Origin: Candidatus Omnitrophota bacterium
Lineage (GTDB): Bacteria; Omnitrophota; Gorgyraeia; Gygaellales; JAQTUX01
NCBI GenBank assembly: GCA_028707125.1
Contig: JAQTUX010000001.1
Coordinates: 928,023-992,022, forward strand
DNA: 64,000 bases
Direction: 5' to 3'
The notes below the pieces were generated by a model. The model was not told the origin of the DNA. It saw only the letters and a program-made list of their open reading frames with translations, and did no database searches. Positions 1 through 8,272 of this stretch are shown here, in pieces. Positions within the stretch are counted from its first letter, which is position 1; each line of letters starts with the position of its first letter. The position numbers were made by a program, and so were the translations under genes.

Positions 1-433
1 ACTACAGCTTTACAGTCACAGCCTCAGCAGCAGGGGTGGTCACCATAAAGATACCCGAAGGCGTTGCCCAGGATGCCTCAGCCAATACCAACACAGAATC
101 AGTAACGCTCTCGCGCACGTATTCGCCGGCGCCTCCTGACACGACTCGTCCTACGATCACCTCATTGACCACGACCGCCTCAGAGCCGACCAGCTCAGCA
201 AGTATACCTGTAACATTAGTCTTCTCTGAAAGCGTCACAGGGCTTCTTGCCACAGAGATCACTGTTACCAACGGCTCTGTCTCAGGCCTCTCAGGCTCAG
301 GCACAAACTACAGCTTTACAGTCACAGCCTCAGCAGCAGGGGTGGTCACCATAAAGATACCCGAAGGCGTTGCCCAGGATGCCTCAGCCAATACCAACAC
401 AGAATCAGTAACGCTCTCGCGCACGTATTCGCC
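1..433 (+). repeat. Tandem Ig-domain repeat, 306-bp period
   Basis: Bases 1-127 are identical to bases 307-433, so the unit is 306 bp (102 codons). It encodes one Ig-like domain in the giant protein. Identity at synonymous sites points to recent duplication or gene conversion, and the array probably continues upstream of the window. Confidence 0.95.
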
Positions 434-3400
434 CGGGGCAAGGCCCAGGGCTACCTTAAGCGGCGTGCCTTCTGATCCGACCCAAGCGACTTCTGTAACT
501 ATCACAGTCGGGGGCGCGGGGGTCAATTATTATAAGGTAAAGATCGACAGGGGCAGCACCTTAGGCAGCTGGGATCAGTCTGGTGTAATGAGTATATCCA
601 ACCCCAGGATTATCTTAAGCGGATTAGGGGAAGGCAGATATACTGTATCAGTCATCGGCGGCCCTACCTTGGTAGTGGATAATAGATGGCAGGATATTAA
701 CGATCCTACGGTCGCGACCTGGGCGGTGGATATTTTACCTGTGGCAGTGCTTGATGCCGCTACCGTGCCCACAGGCACACTTTACAGCCATTCGGCCACC
801 ATCAGGGTAACCAACCAGAATGATGTGTATGAATACAAATATAAGCTTGATACAGACGCGGAATACACTTCCTACCGCGGCGTCAACATACCCATTTCAT
901 TAGATAATATACCGGCAGGAAGGCGCACCTTATCAGTCGTCGGCAAAGATAATGACGGCAACGAACAACAGGCCCCGACAGAAGTAAGCTGGGAGGTGGC
1001 TGCTTCTCCCGAGATCAAGTCAGCCCTGCCTTCTGAAACAGATCAGATTATGATCGAGGGCTCGACAATGGTCTTTAGCGTTGTTGCCTTTGATAGCAAT
1101 GATACACAGCTGACTTACACATGGTCCCTGGATAACGACAGGGTATCTCAAATAACGGTAAGCACCATATCAGCGGCTACCGAAACAGCAAGTTCTTATA
1201 CTTATTCTCCCGGTTTCAAGGCGGCCGGCAGGCATACATTAAAAGTGGAAGTTTCTGACGGCCATGAATCATCGCTGCCGGCTGTTTACGAGTGGGCTGT
1301 CGCGGTCAATGAGGCCGCCAATGAGCCGGTATTATCGTGGGAATTCAATACCGAAGGGAATAATGAGGGCTGGGTCAACGGCGGCGGCCTGGGTGTTCCG
1401 GCCATATCATCCGGGACATATAAGGCCGATTTTGACGGCGCGGAACCTGTGATGACCGGACCGTCCGGTTTGAATATCAGCACCTCGGCTGCTAAGACCC
1501 TGAGAGTGCGCTACAGGGTTTCTGGCGGTATAACAGCGCAGTTGTCCTGGGCAACAGATGCCGTTAATGAGAATACGGGAGATTTGATACGCGGGCAGGA
1601 AAATTTTCCCATAATCGGCGACGGCAGATTCCACGCAGCCAATGTCTATTTAGGCGAACACCCTGATTGGCAGGGGAACGTTACAGGTATATCATTCTAT
1701 CCTGTCAGCGAGGCGGCAGTAGGCGAAATAGAGATAGATTATATAAGATTTACTGATATGGGGCCGTCTTCATCGCCTGACTGGGAATTCAATGATAATA
1801 ATGCCGAATGCTGGTCCGGGCATGGGAACATCGCTACCCCATTTACGTTTGATAACGGCAAGCTTGTAACAGAGGTTACCGGTAATGATCCGATAATGGA
1901 TATAGGGGGCGTATCAATTGATGCCGATATTTATAAAGGGCTTGAGATAAGATATCGTTTAAAAGGCGGCAGCAACAGCGCGGAAATATTCTGGCGCAGG
2001 GAATTAGGGGGGCAGATAGTTCATCACCGCCTGCAATTGCCGGCTCCGATCAAGACAGACGGATTGTTCCATACGTATTCAATAGACCTTTCTACCAATC
2101 CTTATTGGCAAGGCGAGGTAGTGTATTTCCGTTTTGACCCCACGATGTCGGGCAGCCCGGGTATAATTGGCGAGCCGGTTGAAGTGGAAGTGGACTATAT
2201 AAAATTGGTCGCCTCATCGGCCGCTGCCCCCGTATGGGAATTTGATGAAGAGGGAGAGGCAGGCGGCTGGAGAAACCACGTCTTTGACGATCAGACAACT
2301 CATATGTCCGATTTTGAGATAAGCAACGGCACTCTTAAGACCAGGGTTACGGGCAGCAATTCCTTTATGGAGATCGGTTATGAGAATCCCAATCAGGTCT
2401 TTACGTTCAATGCCGACGGCTATAAAGGCATTTCTATCAGGATGAAGGTTGATAAAGGCAGGGTTGCCTCTGTGTCCTGGCTTAAAGACGGCAGTTACCC
2501 GCGTTCCGCTTTTAATATAATCGCCGACGGCCAGTTCCATACCTATGATATTGATTTCAGCGGCATCCCGCAATGGTCGGGCGATCTGTCGTATTTGAGG
2601 TTTAATCCCATTGAAGGCGCGACAGGTTTGGGGGCAAACGTAGAGATAGAATATATCAGGATCATAGACCAGCTGTATGGCCCGCGTTGGGAATTTGATG
2701 ATGATGGCGATATGGAGGGATGGGTTTTGCAGCACTCGCTATCGGCTGTCGAAGGCCTGCCCGCGGTGGTATCCGGACGCCTCAAGGCCGAGATTACCGG
2801 CGGTTATCCTTCCATGTATATCAGGGATGGGGTTAGTTTCTCCGCCGTTACCTTCCCGCATGTTCAGATAAGATACAGGGTCATACCGGGCTCCCCAACC
2901 GGTGAATTGGCTGATGCCGCGCAGCTTCACTGGGGCGCGCGGGATGCGGGTAATAACTGGATCGCCGGAACAAAGGATTTTTCGATCAATTCAGACGGGC
3001 TTTGGCATGTTGCCAGCATTGACTTAAGCCAGGAGGCTAATTGGAAAGACGGCATCGTGTACCTGCGTTATGACCCCGTGGAAGGCGTTTCAAGCGGCGC
3101 GGTAGAAGTGGACTATATCCGTTTTTCCCATTACCGTCCGCCCGTAACTGATCTACCCGAGTGGTCGTTTAATATTGACGGGAATGCCCAGGGGTGGTCG
3201 CCTTATCGCTACCTTGACGATCCAGTCGTAGAGGACGGCAGGATGCAAACGCGAGTAACCGGCATTACTCCGTATATGTACGGCCCGCTGGGAGAGGATA
3301 TAGATGCTGACGCGGCAAAGGGAGTTGAGATAAAATACAGGATAAGCGGTGATTTAGACGCTTTCCCAAGCCTGCAGAATGACCCTCGCATGCGCCTGCT

Positions 3401-5516
3401 CTGGATCAGGGATGGCGAAAGTTACAGCGCCAGCAGAATGAAGGTTATGCCTATAGAGCCGGACGGGCAATATCATACTCTTACGATCCCCCTGGGATCG
3501 GATGATAATTGGTCGGGTATAGTAAAGCGCCTAAGGATACATCCGCTCCTGAGCGTGTCTGAACTCAGGTCCGGTGAGTTGGCGGGAGCGGATCTCTATG
3601 CGGAGATAGATTATATAAAGATCACCGACCATCTGGCTCCTCATTACTGGGAGTTTGACGAGGCCGACAATACGGAAGGGTGGACGCCCAGGCATTCACT
3701 TTCCGACTTTACGGTATCATACAATGAAGACATATCGTCCGGGACGTTGTTGGCAAGCGTAACGAACGCGGATCCTTATATGTCAGTCAACAGCGTTAAT
3801 TTCCCGGCGGACAACTTCCCTTACCTTCAGATAAGGTACAGGGCCCAGTCAGGGCACGCGGCAGAGCTGCATTGGGGCGCGAGGGATATCAATAGTAACT
3901 GGATCCCGGGATACGCGAATTTCTCCATTATTTCAGACGGGCTTTGGCATGTTGCCGATATCAATTTAAGCCGGGAGCCCCAGTGGCGCGAGAGGATCGT
4001 ATCTTTCCGTTATGACCCCACAGTGGGCTCAAACGGCGAGGTGGAGATAGATTATATCCGGTTTTCAAGTTCTCCGGCCTCCGGCAGGGATGATATAGTG
4101 CCTCATTGGGAGTTTGACGAGGCCGACAATCCCGAAGGCTGGATACCCAGGAACTCTCTTTCCGACTTTACGGTATCATACAATGAAGAGATTTCATCCG
4201 GGACGTTAAATACCCGCCTTACCGGCTCCGATCCGTTTATGTCCACTTCCGGCGGAGTAGATTTCTCCGCGGCCACGTTCCCGTATGTCCAGATAAGGTA
4301 CAGGGCCACTCCGGACGATTACGCTTCCGCCGCGCCGCAATATGAGGCGGCGCAGCTATACTGGGGCGCGAAGGACGCGAATAACGCGTGGATCTCAGGG
4401 GTGAAGAATTTCCTGATCAATGCGGACGGGATCTTCCATACCGCCACACTTGATCTAAGTCAGGAGGCCAATTGGAAGGAGAGGATAGTGTCTTTGCGCT
4501 ACGACCCGGCAGTGAGAGCCGATAAAGATATGAGCATAGAGATAGACTATGTGCGTTTCTTTAATTCGCGGCCCGCGCCCGAGGCCCCCGAGTGGCTGTT
4601 TGACATTGACGGCAATAAACAGGGATGGTCGCCGAATAGGCAGATAGGGGAAGAAACGGGCGATTTTGAGGTGGAGGGCGGAAAGCTGAAAATGCGCGTA
4701 ACCGGAAAGGATCCGTTTATATTCGGGCCTTTGGGACAGGAGATAGACGCAGATACATATAAATCCATAGAGATAAAACTTAAGATCGATGCCTCTCTGG
4801 ATGTATTCCCCAGCCTTAAGAATGCCTACCTGCAGTTATATTGGGTGAGAGAAGGCGAGGACTTCAGCCAGGAGAGGTACAAGGCCGTTCCCATAGGTAC
4901 AGACGGAGTGTATACGATTACAATGGGCCCGCAGGATATTAATTGGTCAGGCATGATAAAGCGCATAAGGATAGACCCTGTGGCATATCTGCCTGAATTC
5001 AAGGATGGCGTTCCGGCAGGAGATATCCGGGTTGAAGTGGATTATATCAAGGTCAGGGAGACCCCGTCTGTCGATCTGTCGCTTTCGCCCGCGGAGGGTG
5101 ATTTTAATGTCGGCAGCGAATATATATTCAAGACAACATATATAGATAATAGCGCGAGGGAAGACATCGCCTTCGCGGAATTTCTCATCAGCGATGGGAC
5201 GAAGACGATCAGGGCGCTGTATGTGCCGGCTGATGGAAAACTGCGTATTATAGATGATGACGGTAGATGGTCGGAAGGCTTTGATCCCGAATCCGCTAAC
5301 AGGATCGAGAACAGGTATGGCACCCTGAATTGTTCAAGGACGAAAGTATATACTATAGGCACAACCGGCATAGGTATTGATTGGGCATTCAGGTTCAATG
5401 ATGAATTTGCCGGCCCTAAAGATATGTCTCTTGCCGCGACAGAGCGCGTTGGCTCCGGGGAGGCAAGATTCTTAGGGTGGTTCAAGAAAGGCAGTATAAA
5501 TATTATAGAGAAATAA
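1..5516 (+). CDS. Giant exported multimodular repeat protein (Ig-like plus eight WEF/GW beta modules), 5' end outside the window
   Basis: The frame is open from the first bases, so at least 1837 residues are visible and the N-terminus is missing. In order: the end of one and then a complete bacterial Ig-like repeat (nt 1-440), two further Ig/beta domains (about 440-1000), a PKD/cadherin-like domain (about 1000-1310), then eight modules of about 150-162 aa starting near nt 1328, 1778, 2230, 2682, 3158, 3643, 4101 and 4587. Each module opens with W-[ESL]-F-[DN]...GW and closes with an E[IV][ED]YI[RK] strand. Each carries a 'DG.[FWY]H' motif and a 'W.G.[IV]..[LF]R' strand in its second half. A unique tail of about 150 aa follows. 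The modules look like beta-sandwich carbohydrate-binding or adhesive domains; that function is inferred from repeat style and composition. No catalytic domain or membrane anchor is visible at the C-terminus. Confidence 0.85.
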   Translation, partial: YSFTVTASAAGVVTIKIPEGVAQDASANTNTESVTLSRTYSPAPPDTTRPTITSLTTTASEPTSSASIPVTLVFSESVTGLLATEITVTNGSVSGLSGSGTNYSFTVTASAAGVVTIKIPEGVAQDASANTNTESVTLSRTYSPGARPRATLSGVPSDPTQATSVTITVGGAGVNYYKVKIDRGSTLGSWDQSGVMSISNPRIILSGLGEGRYTVSVIGGPTLVVDNRWQDINDPTVATWAVDILPVAVLDAATVPTGTLYSHSATIRVTNQNDVYEYKYKLDTDAEYTSYRGVNIPISLDNIPAGRRTLSVVGKDNDGNEQQAPTEVSWEVAASPEIKSALPSETDQIMIEGSTMVFSVVAFDSNDTQLTYTWSLDNDRVSQITVSTISAATETASSYTYSPGFKAAGRHTLKVEVSDGHESSLPAVYEWAVAVNEAANEPVLSWEFNTEGNNEGWVNGGGLGVPAISSGTYKADFDGAEPVMTGPSGLNISTSAAKTLRVRYRVSGGITAQLSWATDAVNENTGDLIRGQENFPIIGDGRFHAANVYLGEHPDWQGNVTGISFYPVSEAAVGEIEIDYIRFTDMGPSSSPDWEFNDNNAECWSGHGNIATPFTFDNGKLVTEVTGNDPIMDIGGVSIDADIYKGLEIRYRLKGGSNSAEIFWRRELGGQIVHHRLQLPAPIKTDGLFHTYSIDLSTNPYWQGEVVYFRFDPTMSGSPGIIGEPVEVEVDYIKLVASSAAAPVWEFDEEGEAGGWRNHVFDDQTTHMSDFEISNGTLKTRVTGSNSFMEIGYENPNQVFTFNADGYKGISIRMKVDKGRVASVSWLKDGSYPRSAFNIIADGQFHTYDIDFSGIPQWSGDLSYLRFNPIEGATGLGANVEIEYIRIIDQLYGPRWEFDDDGDMEGWVLQHSLSAVEGLPAVVSGRLKAEITGGYPSMYIRDGVSFSAVTFPHVQIRYRVIPGSPTGELADAAQLHWGARDAGNNWIAGTKDFSINSDGLWHVASIDLSQEANWKDGIVYLRYDPVEGVSSGAVEVDYIRFSHYRPPVTDLPEWSFNIDGNAQGWSPYRYLDDPVVEDGRMQTRVTGITPYMYGPLGEDIDADAAKGVEIKYRISGDLDAFPSLQNDPRMRLLWIRDGESYSASRMKVMPIEPDGQYHTLTIPLGSDDNWSGIVKRLRIHPLLSVSELRSGELAGADLYAEIDYIKITDHLAPHYWEFDEADNTEGWTPRHSLSDFTVSYNEDISSGTLLASVTNADPYMSVNSVNFPADNFPYLQIRYRAQSGHAAELHWGARDINSNWIPGYANFSIISDGLWHVADINLSREPQWRERIVSFRYDPTVGSNGEVEIDYIRFSSSPASGRDDIVPHWEFDEADNPEGWIPRNSLSDFTVSYNEEISSGTLNTRLTGSDPFMSTSGGVDFSAATFPYVQIRYRATPDDYASAAPQYEAAQLYWGAKDANNAWISGVKNFLINADGIFHTATLDLSQEANWKERIVSLRYDPAVRADKDMSIEIDYVRFFNSRPAPEAPEWLFDIDGNKQGWSPNRQIGEETGDFEVEGGKLKMRVTGKDPFIFGPLGQEIDADTYKSIEIKLKIDASLDVFPSLKNAYLQLYWVREGEDFSQERYKAVPIGTDGVYTITMGPQDINWSGMIKRIRIDPVAYLPEFKDGVPAGDIRVEVDYIKVRETPSVDLSLSPAEGDFNVGSEYIFKTTYIDNSAREDIAFAEFLISDGTKTIRALYVPADGKLRIIDDDGRWSEGFDPESANRIENRYGTLNCSRTKVYTIGTTGIGIDWAFRFNDEFAGPKDMSLAATERVGSGEARFLGWFKKGSINIIEK

Positions 5517-5574
5517 AGCGATCCTTCCTTAATTTCCCGATCTTCAGCAATTCCCCCTGTTTCTGAAAACCCCT

Positions 5575-5602
5575 TTGTCTTTACCTGTTTTTATGCTAAA
5601 AT
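5575..5602 (+). promoter_or_regulatory. Possible sigma-70-type promoter for the lipoprotein gene
   Basis: TTGTCT (5575-5580), a 16-nt spacer and TAAAAT (5597-5602) lie just upstream of a good GGGAGG ribosome binding site and the ATG at 5624. The match is moderate. Confidence 0.4.
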
Positions 5603-5623
5603 TACCCAAAAGGGAGGTATGCC

Positions 5624-6178
5624 ATGATTAAACGATTCTATCTGATTTTATTTATCCTTTTTCTGATCAGCGGATGTCAGGGGAAAGAACAGGGGTCGCC
5701 TGTCGCCATCGAGATCGACAAGATGAAGATCACGGCAGCCGAATTTGAAGACGCCTTTAATAATTCTTTCTTCGCGAAAACCTCAGACCCGTCGGCAAAA
5801 AAAGAATTCCTGGATAATTTTATTACCAGAAAGCTTATCCTGAGAGAGGCGGAGAGAGAGGGGCTGGATAAAAGCCCGAAATTCCTGCAGGACGTTGAAC
5901 TCTTCTGGCAGCAGTCGCTGCTTAAGTTGATGCTGGACAGGAAGGCCAGGGAACTTTCCATTAATTTAGCCGTGGATGACAGGGAGATCAAAAAATATTA
6001 CGACGCCCATCGCGACGCGGAGTTCTCCGGGAAGACGCTGGAAGAGGCCTACGGGCAGATAAAGTTTATGATCCTGCAGAATAAAGGGACGGAAGCGCTC
6101 TCCGGATGGACGGATTCCTTGAGAGAGAAGTCAAGCGTGAAGATAGGACGGGAATTATTGAATATTGAAGTAAAATAG
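5624..6178 (+). CDS. Lipoprotein with SurA-N-like chaperone region, no PPIase domain
   Basis: A 184-aa protein. Its N-terminal signal ends in a lipobox (LISGC, Cys18), so it should be a lipidated periplasmic protein. The rest is a helical region with the spacing 'FLDNFITRKLILREAEREG', typical of the N-terminal domain of SurA/PrsA/PpiD-type foldases. It ends with a 'YYDAHRDAEFSGKTLEEAYGQI' type helix. The parvulin domain normally inserted in such proteins is absent. The start has GGGAGG 8 nt upstream. It is followed 10 nt later by a HAMP-domain gene. The chaperone family is inferred from the pattern. A role in folding or delivering exported proteins, perhaps the upstream giant protein, is speculative. 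Confidence 0.7.
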   Translation: MIKRFYLILFILFLISGCQGKEQGSPVAIEIDKMKITAAEFEDAFNNSFFAKTSDPSAKKEFLDNFITRKLILREAEREGLDKSPKFLQDVELFWQQSLLKLMLDRKARELSINLAVDDREIKKYYDAHRDAEFSGKTLEEAYGQIKFMILQNKGTEALSGWTDSLREKSSVKIGRELLNIEVK

Positions 6179-6188
6179 GGGGGCGGTT

Positions 6189-6749
6189 ATGGATATGGAT
6201 AAGAGGAGATTAAGAAGGAATTATTTTATTGATAAGGAGTTCCAGACGAAATTTATCCTTAAGTTCTGCCTGATCGTTGTCTTGTCGTCTTTGGTATTGA
6301 GTTTTTTTATAATATTCCTTTCCCGGGGCTCTACCACCGTTACGATCGAGAATGCCAGGGTCATGGTAAAGGGGAGCGCTGATTTTATATTCCCCATACT
6401 GCTTCAGACATTGCTTATCGCCACCGTGTTTTCGGCGGTCGCCGTCAGCGTCCTGACCTTATTTATCTCGCACAGAATAGCCGGGCCGCTTTATAGAATG
6501 AAGAGGGAAATAGATATATTGAAAAGCGGCGATCTGACCCCGAGTTTTAAGATCAGGGAAAATGACCAGTTGCAGCATTTGGCATCCGCGCTTTCCGAAC
6601 TGTCGGGTTCCTTAAGGGATAAACACAAGGCCGTAAAGGAAAAGGCGTCGCAGCTGCGCGATTTATTGCGGCAGCCGCAGTATAACAAAGAAGCGGTTGA
6701 AAGCAAATTAAAGGAATTAGAAGACGCCCTGAATTATTTCAAGATCTAA
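6189..6749 (+). CDS. Membrane protein with HAMP-like linker and coiled coil, no output domain
   Basis: A 186-aa protein with a basic N-terminus and a first membrane segment at about residues 22-46. A short extracytoplasmic loop and a second segment at about 60-92 follow. Then comes a HAMP-like stretch (HRIAGPLYRMKREIDILKSGDL, about 97-118) and a C-terminal coiled coil to the end. No kinase, cyclase or chemoreceptor signalling domain follows, so it is a stand-alone HAMP protein or a partner of a signalling protein encoded elsewhere. A GGGGGGCGG run acts as ribosome binding site. The stop codon is directly adjacent to the next ATG, showing translational coupling to the secreted HExxH protein. 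Confidence 0.7.
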   Translation: MDMDKRRLRRNYFIDKEFQTKFILKFCLIVVLSSLVLSFFIIFLSRGSTTVTIENARVMVKGSADFIFPILLQTLLIATVFSAVAVSVLTLFISHRIAGPLYRMKREIDILKSGDLTPSFKIRENDQLQHLASALSELSGSLRDKHKAVKEKASQLRDLLRQPQYNKEAVESKLKELEDALNYFKI

Positions 6750-7313
6750 ATGCCGCGCCTTATCAGAAGAGATTTAAGCTTATTGTCCGCCGTCCTCTTA
6801 TGCCTTTCTGTTCAGGGATGGGCTTTTGCCGACGAGGTAACGAGCAAGTATTTCAAAGCTAATATCCGGGGCGGCGGCGATATCTACCGCGCGCTTGAGA
6901 AGCTGGATATAAAAAGCTTACGCCAGCCGGACGTAGCGCTCAATAAGGGCGCCTCCGACGCGAAAGACATATTAAAGAATACGCTGGATACGCTGTATCT
7001 TGAGGTCTCCGATATCCTGGATATCCATATGTACAGCTTTCAGATCAACCTGGAGGTCCTGCCGGATAAAAACAGCCTTAAGGCGCTTTTACGGGAGCTT
7101 TATGGAGCGGGGGCGGACGCGGACTCATTTTATTTTTACGAAAGGAATACCATATATATATCTTTGGAGAGGATGACCCCGGGCATGCTGGCGCACGAAA
7201 CAGCGCACGCGATCCTGTCCCGTTATTTTGCCGTGCCCGCTCCGGAGAAGGTGCAGGAGGTGCTTTCGGCTTACGTAGAGCACTCCCTGAATAAAAAATT
7301 GACAAATCATTGA
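6750..7313 (+). CDS. Secreted protein with HExxH metallopeptidase-like motif
   Basis: A 187-aa protein with an N-terminal signal peptide (hydrophobic residues about 10-27, ending near AFA-DE). The central part is unremarkable. Residues about 147-151 read HETAH in the context 'MLAHETAHAILSRYF', matching the zinc-binding HExxH helix of peptidase_MA-like or gluzincin-type proteins. No clear third ligand can be assigned. It starts immediately after the stop of the HAMP gene without its own clear ribosome binding site. The last codons contain the -35 box of the rplM promoter. Peptidase activity is an inference from the motif; the family could also be a non-catalytic relative. Confidence 0.65.
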   Translation: MPRLIRRDLSLLSAVLLCLSVQGWAFADEVTSKYFKANIRGGGDIYRALEKLDIKSLRQPDVALNKGASDAKDILKNTLDTLYLEVSDILDIHMYSFQINLEVLPDKNSLKALLRELYGAGADADSFYFYERNTIYISLERMTPGMLAHETAHAILSRYFAVPAPEKVQEVLSAYVEHSLNKKLTNH

Positions 7314-7327
7314 TTTTATGTTATACT
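7299..7327 (+). promoter_or_regulatory. Consensus promoter of rplM-rpsI, abutting the start codon
   Basis: TTGACA (7299-7304), a 17-nt spacer and TATACT (7322-7327), a near-perfect sigma-70-type promoter. The -10 box ends 10 nt before the rplM ATG and there is no Shine-Dalgarno sequence between them. The expected transcript would have a leader of only about 3-4 nt. The -35 box lies inside the last codons of the upstream gene. Confidence 0.8.
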
Positions 7328-7337
7328 TTCTACTCTT

Positions 7338-7769
7338 ATGAAGATATTGACAATACCCAGGAAATCCGAGATCAAACGTAAATGGTACCTTCTGGACGCC
7401 AAAGGGAAGATACTGGGCAAGGTAGCCGTTAAAGCGGCAACCCTGCTTAGGGGCAAGCATAAGCCCACTTTTACTCCTTATATGGATACGGGCGACTGCG
7501 TAGTCGTGATAAACGCCGCGGATATCAAGGTTACAGGCGCCAAAATGGAGCAGAAGTTATACAGGAGGCATTCCGGCTATCCCGGGGGGCTGCGCGAGGT
7601 CCCGTTGGGAAAAATGCTGGCAGCAAGGCCTGAGCAGGTTATGCGGCTGGCCGTGAAGAGGATGCTGCCCACTTCCGCGTTGAGCAGATGTATGCTCAGG
7701 CGGCTTAAGATCTACGCCGGCGAACAGGGTTACTCAAAGTCATTGAAACCAACATCACTGGAGGTTTAA
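7338..7769 (+). CDS. rplM: 50S ribosomal protein L13
   Basis: A 143-aa protein of normal length for L13, which binds 23S rRNA early in large-subunit assembly. Recognisable family features are 'KWYLLDAKGKILG' near the N-terminus, 'RGKHKPTFTPYMDTGD' (about 39-54), 'HSGYPGGL' and 'MLPTSALSRCMLRRLKIYAG' near the C-terminus. It is followed 6 nt later by rpsI in the usual bacterial L13-S9 operon. The start codon is fixed by family alignment, yet no ribosome binding site precedes it and a promoter lies immediately upstream. Confidence 0.98.
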   Translation: MKILTIPRKSEIKRKWYLLDAKGKILGKVAVKAATLLRGKHKPTFTPYMDTGDCVVVINAADIKVTGAKMEQKLYRRHSGYPGGLREVPLGKMLAARPEQVMRLAVKRMLPTSALSRCMLRRLKIYAGEQGYSKSLKPTSLEV

Positions 7770-7775
7770 AGATAC

Positions 7776-8171
7776 ATGGAAGAGGTCATTAAATATACGG
7801 CCACCGGCCGGCGCAAGGAGTCGGTAGCGAGGGTAATCCTTGTTTCCGGAGAGGGCAATATCACGGTCAATGAGCGGCCGCTGGAAGGGTATTTCAAGAG
7901 AGAGACAGACAGGATCGTCATACAGCAGCCATTTTCAGCGACTAACACCTTAAAGAAGTTTGACTGCGTTGCCAAGGTTTCCGGCGGCGGGATATCAGGC
8001 CAGACAGGGGCGCTGAGGCTGGGTATCGCCAGGGCGCTGTTGAAGGCGGATGATTCGCTGTCGCAGATACTCAAGAAAAGCGGATTTCTTTCGCGCGATG
8101 CCCGTATGAAAGAGCGCAAGAAGTTCGGGCAGAAGGGGGCACGCAGGCGCTTCCAGTGGACTAAGCGTTAA
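7776..8171 (+). CDS. rpsI: 30S ribosomal protein S9
   Basis: A 131-aa protein of normal length. The N-terminal 'ATGRRKESVARV', the central 'GGGISGQTGALRLGIARAL' and the C-terminal 'KKFGQKGARRRFQWTKR' tail are diagnostic; the basic tail reaches the P-site tRNA in the ribosome. It shares one transcription unit with rplM, with AGGTTTAAAGATAC as the only spacer. A strong hairpin terminator follows 23 nt after the stop. Confidence 0.98.
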   Translation: MEEVIKYTATGRRKESVARVILVSGEGNITVNERPLEGYFKRETDRIVIQQPFSATNTLKKFDCVAKVSGGGISGQTGALRLGIARALLKADDSLSQILKKSGFLSRDARMKERKKFGQKGARRRFQWTKR

Positions 8172-8194
8172 TATAAATATTTCTTGGAAAACAG

Positions 8195-8240
8195 GCCTAT
8201 CTCGACGAAAAATATATTGACGAGATAGGCTTTTTCTTTT
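8195..8240 (+). terminator. Rho-independent terminator after rpsI
   Basis: A perfect 10-bp stem, GCCTATCTCG (8195-8204) with CGAGATAGGC (8221-8230), is followed by TTTTTCTTTT. It closes the rplM-rpsI unit. Its loop and 3' arm contain the -35 box of the argC promoter. Confidence 0.92.
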
Positions 8241-8245
8241 ATCAT
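8217..8245 (+). promoter_or_regulatory. Probable promoter of the arginine operon, nested in the rpsI terminator
   Basis: TTGACG (8217-8222), a 17-nt spacer and TATCAT (8240-8245). Transcription would start near 8252, and a GAGGAG ribosome binding site follows before argC at 8273. The -35 box overlaps the terminator hairpin by two bases. No ARG box was recognised. Confidence 0.6.
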
Positions 8246-8272
8246 AAGTTAATACTCGAGGAGAAAATAAGA

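Noticed and set aside
2214-2735. 173-codon minus-strand open frame opposite the giant repeat protein
   Set aside because: It lies wholly inside a clearly coding, repeat-patterned plus-strand frame and lacks a start signal or domain pattern.
1-5060. CRISPR-like periodicity in the repeat-rich first 5 kb
   Set aside because: The periodicity is 306 bp and about 450-490 bp, in frame and protein-coding, with no short identical repeats or spacers.
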